Shown here in pieces: positions 55,395 through 64,000 of a DNA stretch of 64,000 nucleotides (position 1 is the stretch's first letter; each line of letters opens with the position of its first letter). The notes below the pieces were generated by a model that was not told the DNA's origin, made no database searches, and saw nothing but the letters and a program-made list of their open reading frames with translations. The DNA lies in the NCBI RefSeq assembly GCF_021462225.1, contig NC_061806.1, forward strand, positions 30,303,644 to 30,367,643. The letters run 5' to 3'. A program made the position numbers and the translations under genes. The DNA comes from Girardinichthys multiradiatus. Its lineage: Eukaryota > Chordata > Actinopteri > Cyprinodontiformes > Goodeidae.

Positions 55395-57590
55395 GTCTTT
55401 ACCACTACACCCTTCTGGTTTAGGATTGGCAGATCCAGGAGGGATCAGTTTCAGAGGGAGCACATGAAGGTTCAGAGGTCAGTAATTCAATAAATGTAGA
55501 TTTAAGAACGTCAATTAATAGCCCATAACACCGACATATAAAACCCCACACCTTTCAGGAGCTGATTGAAGGTTTCAGGCATTTACTGAGATAACTGAAG
55601 ATTTGTCATGGTGAATTCCTATGAATGAAAATATTTTATAAATTAAATACATTTTGATTTATTATCTGCATAGAGGCTGATGAAAACCCTCAGCAAATAT
55701 AAAACGTAATCAGTTTGACTGGAATTTCTATTTTACATTTTTATAATTTTGTATTTGGTTTTAACAGAGAGGACTTCATGCATTTGACCTGAAACCAAAG
55801 AAGTGAATTGCTCCAACACCTCAGACTGTCATCACTAACATCTAATGGGATATTTACGAAGCGAAGGTCAAACATCTACCTCCCTCACATTTGTCCTGAG
55901 TAGCTGAAGAAGTATTTGGTGTTTTTAAAGAGACTCTGATAAAACGTTGAATCTCATCAGCTCTTTATTCTCATAAACTCCAGGTTCATAAATGTTCTTC
56001 TTTGACATCATGAAACTCAGCGAGTTGTTTTATCCTGTTTTTTGTTGTTTTATCTAAACTGTTATTTTCCTTTGCTTTGTCATTTTCTCACATTCACACC
56101 TCCTCATTTACCCTTCAAATGATATATGGCTAAACATTTAAGTTTCTAAAGTAACTTTTTAAAAATGTATCTAAATTAGCACATCAACTTCAAGCTGTTG
56201 AGAAAAGATTTAACCTTGCAAGAACAAGCTGAAAACTAACAAAATACGTTGGTTCTAGAATAAAGATAATTCATACAAAACAAAATAACATTTTGTTAGC
56301 ATTATCAGCTACATATACTTATCCATCAATTCAGGAAATTCACATTTTAAGGTAAATATTCCTTCAGCATTAACAATGTTTAATATTTCTGCTCAAGATG
56401 TTTGAAAAACCAAAATACAGACAGGAACTCAGAGGAATCATGATGACAAGGAGAATTTAATGGCTGGACATGAAACCAGGGTAAAAACAGCAGAAAAAAC
56501 CCTGCAGAGAATGATGAGAACAAAGGAGCTTAAATACTGAGGACTGAAGAGTGACTTTGAAACCAGGTGAGTTTAATTAGAGGGACGCTGAACAGCTGAA
56601 GAAGAACGATGAACAGAGGAGGAGAGAATGAAACTAATCCTGAGGATCTGTTAACCTAAAGGGAAAAATTTAAAACTAACTTGAGTCTGAACTGAAATGC
56701 AAAAGAACTGAACACAAGAAATAAGTTAAAAGAAAAACTCAATACAAAGGAATGAGCTAATATGGCAAGACCTAAACAATAATAATAAACAACCCAGAAA
56801 TTATCAGAACACCAACATATCAAGCTCTCATTTGAGCCTTTAAACAATGCAGACCTGATTTTGGTTTAATATAATTTATTTTCTTAACTCCAGCTACATC
56901 TTATTTGGCTTCTGTTCTCCACCTGGAACCATGAAAATAAACCTCATCTGTTCAAGCAGGTTGGAGTTTCCAGAGTCACTTTATTCATCTCCCGAGAGCT
57001 TTCCTTAACTAAAGTCAGTAAAAATCTGACTTATACATTTAAATGTTTTTAACTTTATTAAAATAGCATCAATACTTTTCTATTTTGATTGAGATCTGTT
57101 CAGTTTATTTATACCAGCAGAACCAGAACCTGTTTAAACAAGATATCATCTTAAATCCAGAAATATGTAATCAAATAACTTCAATCATATCGATAGATTG
57201 ATTCTGTCATGATCTGTCAGTGTTAAGGTTGTGAGTTTCATATTAGCTTCATCTCTGTGTTTATAGACATTTGTTACTTCCTTGGATTCCTCTGTTAGGT
57301 GTTTTTAGTTTCTATCTGTTTCCTCCCTCTTTATGTTCCTTAGTTGACCTTTTTCTGTTTAATTAGATGTTTTGTTATTTCCCAGGACTCCCTGCTCATC
57401 CGTATTAATTAGCTTCCCTCCTTCAGTTGTTTTGCATTATTTCCCATATTTGGAAGTTCTCAGCAGAGATTTCAGGGCACCTTGTTCTACAGAGAAATCC
57501 AGCATCACTTAAAAGTGAGGAAAAAAAACATCACTTCAACAGAAAGACATAAAATAAAACCTCAAAGCTACAGTTTGACCCAGATTTAAG
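55395..57590. other. intergenic upstream of MHC gene 3
   Basis: AT-rich sequence with no recognised exon or repeat. Confidence 0.5.
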
Positions 57591-57621
57591 TGACTAATCC
57601 TTTCAGTAAACTCCTATTGGC
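57590..57621 (+). promoter_or_regulatory. degenerate class I promoter of gene 3
   Basis: AAGTGACTAATCC (TGAC at 57591) aligns with AAGTGACGTCGATC in the gene 1 promoter, and CTATTGGCTT (ATTGG at 57616-57620) is a Y box at nearly the same distance (25 bp, against 27). The X2/CRE box is damaged. A convincing ISRE is not seen; a purine run at about 57515 is the closest. Confidence 0.45.
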
Positions 57622-57750
57622 TTCTCTGGTGTTTTTCTTCCACTTCTCCTTATTTTACAGAAGGAACCAGAGCTGAACATTTACTACAACGTCCTCTGGA
57701 CACAGAAACACAGCAGTAGTCAGTTTATTACAGTTACCACCCAGGTTACT

Positions 57751-57802
57751 ATGAAGCTCTTCTGTTTACTGGTTTTCCTGGGATTAAAAAGGGCTGCAGC
57801 AG
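57751..57802 (+). CDS. gene 3 leader exon
   Basis: It encodes MKLFCLLVFLGLKRAAA and ends GCAG with donor GTGAGA, phase 1. Same length as the gene 1 leader exon. Confidence 0.75.
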
Positions 57803-60016
57803 GTGAGACAATTATGTTTAAATGATTGTTATAAAAATTCTGTATATTTACTAATGACATGTTTTTTGTAGGAACAGAAACATTAAAACTCTTGGTACAT
57901 TTGTCCACATTGACTTGTTTTAAGTTGAGGTGTCAGGGATTAAGTAACGTGACTAGTAATCTCCCTGTTTTACCGTTTTATTATCTGGTAAATGGTCTGA
58001 ATTTATAGTGTTTTTCTAGTCATACTGACCACCAGAACCGGTCCAAGGCAGAAGCAAACTTAGCCGCTGCTTTATGATTATTTTATTATCACATTTATTA
58101 TAACACTTTGACACTGTCTAATATGCAATTGTACTGTGATTTTGTATTTAACCTTTATTTTAGATAATGTTGGAACATGTCTCTTATGAAAATAATATTT
58201 TATTTCTACAGGATATTTATCCAATAAAAATAAAGGTAAAATAAAAACAAAACACTGTTAGTGGTGATGTTCTTCACAGGAAGTGGGGCTCAAATTAAAT
58301 TCTGCTTAAGTCTCCATTCAACCTTGGGCCAGGCTTGCTGAACTCTCAAGTTCTTTACACTAGAGCCAAATTCACGCTTGGGGTTAAGTGCCTTGCCCCA
58401 GGGCACATGGACATGTGGCAGGAGGAAGCTGAAATTGAACTAACATCATTGTATGATAACTACTCCACCCAATGAGCCACAGTCCCTTGGTGTTCAGACA
58501 TAAAGTAAAAACAAACATGAGGAGTGATTGTGTCTCTATCCTCCTAACTTTATTTTGCACGAAGGACGACTGACTGTCTTTTGGTTTTGGTTTGAACTAC
58601 AAATCCTGCAAAGACCTTCATAGAAAGATGTTCAATCTTGAAGATGCTCTGATGTTACATTGCTGACTCCACTAATCTGGTCTCACTTCCCTCTCATGTT
58701 GATTTTCCTGATTTTAGAGGTCAGTGGGTGGAGATCAAAACGGGGAGGCGGCAGAATATTCTTTCAGTCTTTGAAGCTATAATAAATACAAAGTCTTTAT
58801 GGGTCCCTGAACTATTTTACATTTCCAGACCAAGGTGGCTCCAATCAGACTAAAGCAACGAGTCTAAACTAAAATCAATGCTTCTCCCAGCTGTCATTAA
58901 ACACTCTGAAACCAGCTCTAAAGGTTTGCATAAAGCAGGTTATGTTTGTTTTAGTTTCAAGGCATTATTAAAATATGATTAAAACCCCATGATTACCTGC
59001 AATCTGTAACCAGTTATTTTCTCTATTTATGACTGATTAACATAATATAAATATATACATCACTACAGAAATCTCAGGGTATAAACCTGATAATAATTTT
59101 GAACCACTTGAGCTCCCATTCGTTGTATTGACCTAAAAATTAATGTTTAAATCCAGATGCGATATTAGCTCATGTAAATAATTAAAGGGACTCCAGACAG
59201 GAACATGAAGGCAGCTTGGAGGACACATTAAGAGCTTTACATCCTTTTGTGATGTTTCTAGACCAACATCATCAAATAAACGTCTTATTGAACAAAGAGT
59301 GAGATTATCTTGATACAAAATGATTATAATTGAGGTCAAATATTTTGTTTAAAGTGACAAAAAGAAGCTTGATTCTTTGTTCTTAAACTTTTATTTTGAT
59401 GATGCAAACATGAAACCTATGACCTGGAAAATAAAACATTTGGCCAAGATGAGTTAAAATGCTTTATGTTTTAAAGCTTTTAGTTCTTTAAAGACACATT
59501 CATAATATAATCCAAATATATAAAATGTTAATGTTTTGTTTGAGAAGATGAAGACCTGGATGGACGTTCTCCAAGAGGAAGTTATGAGCCTCATTTAGAC
59601 TATAATTTAAATCATTTTACAGTTGATATTATCTTTTGGATCCACTTACATTAAGTTTGATAGAATTTGCTGGATTAACTGTACGATGATGTTTACTGGG
59701 GTTGGTGAAATAAATCTGCAACCAGAGTTTATCTTTCTGATGCAAACTTTTCTCTGTGTGGAGAAATGACAATAAACAAATGACCAATTATGTAATTTTA
59801 TTTCAGGATTTGTACAATTTGTGAATAAAATAATCAGAACATTAAACAAAACTAAGCAGCAGCTTGAGGAAAACTTTAGCGTCTTCTCTAACAGTAGGAG
59901 AGAAATAATATTGAAGAATGATTCATAAAAATCTTACAGCTGCGAGCTGTTATGAAATTACTACAAACCAAAACTCATTTAAATAATATAATCTTTTTCC
60001 TTTACTTTTCTCACAG
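57803..60016 (+). other. gene 3 intron 1
   Basis: AT-rich intron. A tRNA-SINE-like relic lies at 58370-58490. No further exon is recognised. Confidence 0.55.
58370..58495 (-). repeat. SINE-like relic (minus)
   Basis: GTTAAGTGCCTTGCCCCAGG, GACATGTGGCAGGAGGAAGC, then GAAATTGAACTAAC (B-box-like in reverse) and CACCCAATGAGCCACAGTC resemble a widespread fish tRNA-derived repeat. It is old and diverged. Confidence 0.45.
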
Positions 60017-60271
60017 TGACCCACTCTCTGCAGTATTTCTATACTGGATCTTCTGGAGTCCCAGACTTCCCAGCATACGTGTCTGTTGGGAATGTCGATT
60101 ATATTCAGATTAGTCACTGTGACAGCAGAACCAACAGAAACGTACCCAAACAGGAATGGATGAACTTTACAGTGGAGGACCGGGACATTCAGACTCAGGT
60201 CTGTTTGACGAACCAGCAAATCATTAAGACCAACCTCGAAATAGCAAAGCAGCGGTTCAACTACACTGAAG
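60017..60271 (+). CDS. gene 3 alpha1 exon
   Basis: It encodes VTHSLQYFYTGSSGVPDFP through AKQRFNYTEG. There is an N-glycosylation site NYT and Tyr at position 7. The segment MNFTVEDRDIQTQ is three residues shorter than gene 2's MRKVEEEDPQYWESET. Confidence 0.88.
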
Positions 60272-61041
60272 GTTAGTTTACCTGTTCTTGTCTCTAATCA
60301 GAGCTGGACCTCATCTGTATGCAACTCCAAACACAAATTTATATTGTGTCTCAATTCTAATACATTTTATTAATTAAAAGGCAGAAAATAAACTGTAGAA
60401 GCAGGGTTATTTATCTGACTTCTCCTGCTGTCATTTATGTGGTAATTAGTGACCTAAGAACAGACACATGGAGCAGAAATAATTTGTAGTGACATTAATT
60501 TAAGATTTAATTAATATAACTATCAAACTATAAAAATAATTTTTTTATGATTAACTGTTACATTCATGAGTTATTTTATCTGACATAAATGTAAATTTAA
60601 CGTTTTTAACCAACTTGTTTATATGAATTTAAAATTGGAACATATTCTTGATGAACTACAAATTTAAAATGTTTTAAGCTCTATGCTCAGTAAGAAGTTA
60701 AGCACTCCTGGGGGCCCCCTGCTGGCCTGGAGGCTCAAAGCAGCAGCATGTTTGCAAGTAAAAACACATAAAGTTTTTGGTGCCCTTTGCTGTTCAAAAC
60801 TGGATCTGATGAGAAAACATGTCTGCAGCATTCATACAAAAACTGTAATTGTTAAGTCCAGAAATGATTCGATAATTTATGTGAAGTTAAAAAAACTTTA
60901 TACCAGAATCCAACTAAATGTTCAGTACAAACTGCTGAGTATTTTCCATCATTGAGCCACAGTTGTTCTACAAATGTTTCTTTTGTCTAAAACATTTTCA
61001 TCATGTTGTTTAATATAAAATATTATGTTTCTGTTTTTCAG
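60272..61041 (+). other. gene 3 intron 2
   Basis: AT-rich intron; the 90-codon open frame at 60683-60955 has no recognisable domain. Confidence 0.55.
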
Positions 61042-61320
61042 GTGTTCACATTTACCAGGCAATGTATGGCTGTCAGTGGGATGATGAAACGGGGTAAATT
61101 CATGGATATGAACAGTACGGTTATGATGGAGAAGATTTTATATTATTTGACCTGAACACAAAGACATGGATAGCTCCAAAACCTCAAGCTTTCATCACCA
61201 AACACAAATGGGACTATAACCGAGCTCTGGTTGAACAAACTAAGGGTTACCTCACCCAGGTTTGTCCTGAATGGCTGAAGAAGTATGTAAACTATGGGAG
61301 GAGATCTCTGATGAGAACAA
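61042..61320 (+). pseudogene. gene 3 alpha2 exon with in-frame TAA
   Basis: It encodes GVHIYQAMYGCQWDDETG, then TAA (61095-61097), then IHGYEQYGYDGEDFILFD through YGRRSLMRT in the same frame. The rest of the exon is open and well conserved, so the stop is recent. Confidence 0.85.
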
Positions 61321-61415
61321 GTAGAAATCAGACCACATTAGATCTGACAAAAACGAAGTTATTGTGTAAATAATGTTAGAGAAAAGCTGTAAACTGGTTC
61401 CTTGTTTCTACCCAG

Positions 61416-61744
61416 ATCTTCCATCAGTGTCTCTCCTGCAGAAGACTTCCTCCTCTACAGTCAGCTGCCACGCTACTGGTTTCTACCCAAACAAAGCTGA
61501 GATGTTCTGGAGGAAAGATGGAGAAGAGGTTCATGATGGTGTGGACAAAGGAGAGATCCTCCCCAACAACGATGAGACCTTCCAGATGAGTGTTGACGTA
61601 GATCTTTCATCAGAGACATCTGAAAACTGGATGAAGTATGAATGTGTGTTTCAGCTCTCTGGTGTCAATGAAGACATCATCGTCAAACTGGAAAAAACTA
61701 AAATTAGGACCAATTCTGGTGACAGTGTTAACAGAGCAAATTAA
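61416..61744 (+). CDS. gene 3 alpha3 exon, read-through to stop
   Basis: It encodes NLPSVSLLQKTSSSTVSC through EKTKIRTN with both Ig cysteines. At the position of the usual donor (GAAGGTAAG in gene 2) the sequence is TTCTGGTGACAG, and the frame continues for a few residues to TAA at 61742-61744. Confidence 0.85.
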
Positions 61745-64000
61745 ACTTTCACAAGCGTTTCCATCGGTACGTTTGTCCTGATTTGTTTTCATTGTTAAAC
61801 ACCGTGATCACACTATCTTTATCTGCCTTACATGAAGAATCACTTACCTCAGCATGTTAAATGCTTGGAGTGGCTCCAAAGGCAAAACGGTTTTAAATAT
61901 TTCATGAATAATTTCACTAATAAATATCTCACCACTTAGAGGCATCCATGAACTGTAGAAAATATTCAACCTTCAAACTGAGACAGTGAAATTTTACACT
62001 TATTCATTACAATAGACACACTGTACAAAATGGGAGCACCTCAAAAACGATACATATACTTCATAGATGTGACGAGACTTGATGTTTCACTAAATATGCA
62101 TAATTTCTTCACTTTTAGTTGATTTATAAAATAATTTTTAGATTTGTCAACAGATGAGAAACTGTGACAGTAGCTTCACTTTGTGTGTAAATATATCAAA
62201 AGGTTATGCTGGTCAAGATTTATTTTGTTGTTAATCATCATGTTCTTGCATTTCAGTAAATAATACAAGTGAAATATGTTTTTTATACAAATGTTTTAAC
62301 AAAGCAATTAAACATAAAAAATTCAGAATGTAAAACAGGTCCTTTTTCTCTCAAATGTTTGATTTCTTATCTTTTGTTGGAGTTTTGAAATTAGAAAAAA
62401 AATCTTAGCCGTAGTTTTGTTAGTAATTAATAAAAAGTGAATTTCATTTATAAAACTTGGTGTTTAATTTTTTTTCAAAGAGCTTATTCTTCCTTTAAAT
62501 TATTTTGTTTGTATTAGCTACTGTTCATTGGTAAATTTTCAAGCCTAAAAAGAACCAAGATTATGTTTTTAAAACCTAAAAAAAACACACAATATTAACT
62601 AAGAAAATTCTAAAAATAGACAGAAATATTTCTACCAAAAACAATAACATCAAGGGATCATCACATTAACTGCTTCCAGTTTTAAAAGAAGATTGACAAT
62701 AATCTTTTTTGCTGTATAAACTAGATTGTATCATTTTACTGGAAAATGTCACATTATGGTCAAATAGACCTTTGTCTTTATTAGAGTTTAAAATGTGCAG
62801 ATATTACCCTGATTTACAGCGTAAGTTTCTACCGCAGGTTCACTGTGTGGCAACAGAGGTTGTAAACTAATATAATATTTGACCAATATGTTCAGTTATT
62901 TTATTGAGGCTGGTTCCCAGATATAGAAACCAGACATCATGTCAGAAATCCCTTAAAAATATTTTTCACAAACAGCAACAATGTTGCCTTTAGACAATTA
63001 TCATTTAAAACTAATCTGCCTGATGTGAAGGTTGAAAGGAAAACATAGATTATAAATAATCAGAACATTTGATCATCAAAGAAGAGATTTTTTCCTATGT
63101 GGTTAAACAGACAGGAGCATCCCTACAAACAGAAACGTTACATTTAATCAAAAGACGATCCTGTCAGCTTTTGGAGGAAAACTGTAATCAAAAAACATTT
63201 TTCATTAAATATAGTTGAAATTAATTATAAACTACATCCCAAAGGTTACAGCTTGATAGATTTATAAACAAGGCCTGAAGTGTTTTTATTTTCAGTTGAA
63301 GTTATAAAATAAATGTAGCAGCAGAACAGGGAAGATTTAGTTTCACTAAAACCTGACTGAAGCAGGAGCTGAGGTGTGTCACCATGATGAAGGTGATCTG
63401 GTCAGGTTCTCCTTTTAAAAGTCTCTCTGTCATTTTTCCCAGTCAGTCTGCTTGGTAAAATAAAAGGGGGAGGATTTCTTGGACAAACACAAGGAATCAA
63501 ACAGTATAAAAGTGAATTTAAATCTAAAATCAGCAGTCTAGAATATTTAAGCCACTAGAGGGCGTTGTTATCACGTCCCTTTTGCTCATTGTGGATCTGG
63601 ACGACATCAACACGTTATTAGACAACCTATGATTTTAAGGCACTTTAATTGGTACCATTAATAGTTTAGAAAATATAAGGATTTGAACAGTAACAATGAG
63701 TCACATTATTTCTAAATAAAATAAAAAGACATTAAAAATTGATGCATTTTAATTTCACTTTCGTTAACAACCTCAAAGTGTCAGAACTGCTTGGATACAG
63801 ATGATGTCACTGAGCAGATCAATGTTCTTGTTGTGGACCGAAAAGCTGCAGTTGATCAGATCAGATCCATCCCAGATACTAAGGTCAACATGGTGACCTC
63901 TTATGTTCTGCTGCTCCTCAGAATACAAGAAACCACAACAGACAAGTTCACTACGTTAGTGTTTAGTATCAGAACCTGAATAATAAACTACAAGTTTATC
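61745..64000. other. 3' flank of gene 3, nothing recognised
   Basis: AT-rich sequence without a membrane exon or further MHC sequence. The 62-codon open frame at 63791-63979 has no recognisable domain. Confidence 0.5.

Larger units (their letters stand above)
57751..61744 (+). pseudogene. MHC class I heavy chain, gene 3 (stop in alpha2, no membrane exon)
   Basis: Leader 57751-57802, alpha1 60017-60271, alpha2 61042-61320, alpha3 from 61416; all junctions are phase 1. The alpha2 exon has an in-frame TAA at 61095-61097 where the relatives have Lys or Met after DETG. Tyr7 (HSLQYF), Arg84 (KQRFNYT), T143/K146/W147 (ITKHKW), Tyr159 and Tyr171 are kept, so the ancestor looks more classical than gene 1. 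The segment holding Tyr59 and Trp60 is lost in a deletion of three codons. After alpha3 the frame runs to TAA at 61742-61744 and no membrane exon was found to the end of the window. It is probably a pseudogene; a natural stop polymorphism or sequencing error cannot be excluded. Confidence 0.8.

Overview
This is a piece of a ray-finned fish (teleost) nuclear genome. The evidence is AT-rich intergenic DNA, spliced vertebrate genes with GT/AG introns, three loci for teleost-type MHC class I heavy chains, and a typical fish repeat load: L2/CR1-like LINEs, Tc1/mariner, PIF/Harbinger and hAT DNA transposons, a tRNA-headed SINE, and CA and hexamer microsatellites. I cannot name the species. A percomorph, possibly a cyprinodontiform relative, is an impression from the repeat sequences only.

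Layout: 1-6.0 kb is repeat-derived sequence (a LINE-like 3' part, a decayed hAT transposase on the minus strand, a SINE fragment). MHC class I gene 1 runs on the plus strand from 6234 to 25085. Its promoter has an ISRE-like element, an X2/CRE-like box and a Y (inverted CCAAT) box. It has seven coding exons and an apparently intact frame of about 374 codons. Introns 1, 2 and 6 are enlarged by three LINE insertions (sense, antisense, sense). Gene 2 (about 30.19-32.47 kb, plus) has intact alpha1-alpha2-alpha3, membrane and tail exons, but its leader and the first residues of alpha1 are replaced by a LINE-derived fragment joined in frame. Gene 3 (57.75-61.74 kb, plus) has a leader exon and a promoter-like Y box, but a TAA in alpha2 and no recognisable membrane exon, so it is probably a pseudogene.

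Between genes 2 and 3 lies a 25-kb transposon-rich region. In order it holds: a complete SINE with target-site duplication (TSD), a decayed L2-like LINE, a 20-bp minisatellite with 60-bp higher-order structure, a Harbinger element (Myb-like gene converging on transposase exons, with a second SINE between them), a THAP-domain ISL2EU-like transposase remnant, a nearly intact Tc1-like element inserted in a roughly 285-bp tandem repeat, a 1.47-kb solo LTR with 4-bp TSD, a second decayed Tc1-like element, and an inverted repeat with arms of about 340 bp.

The three class I loci look like one family at different stages of divergence. Gene 1 is intact but has lost several conserved peptide-anchoring residues (non-classical-like), gene 2 keeps most of them but lost its 5' end, and gene 3 is decaying. 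Apart from these genes and the transposon proteins I recognise no coding sequence. No tRNA, rRNA or CRISPR was seen.
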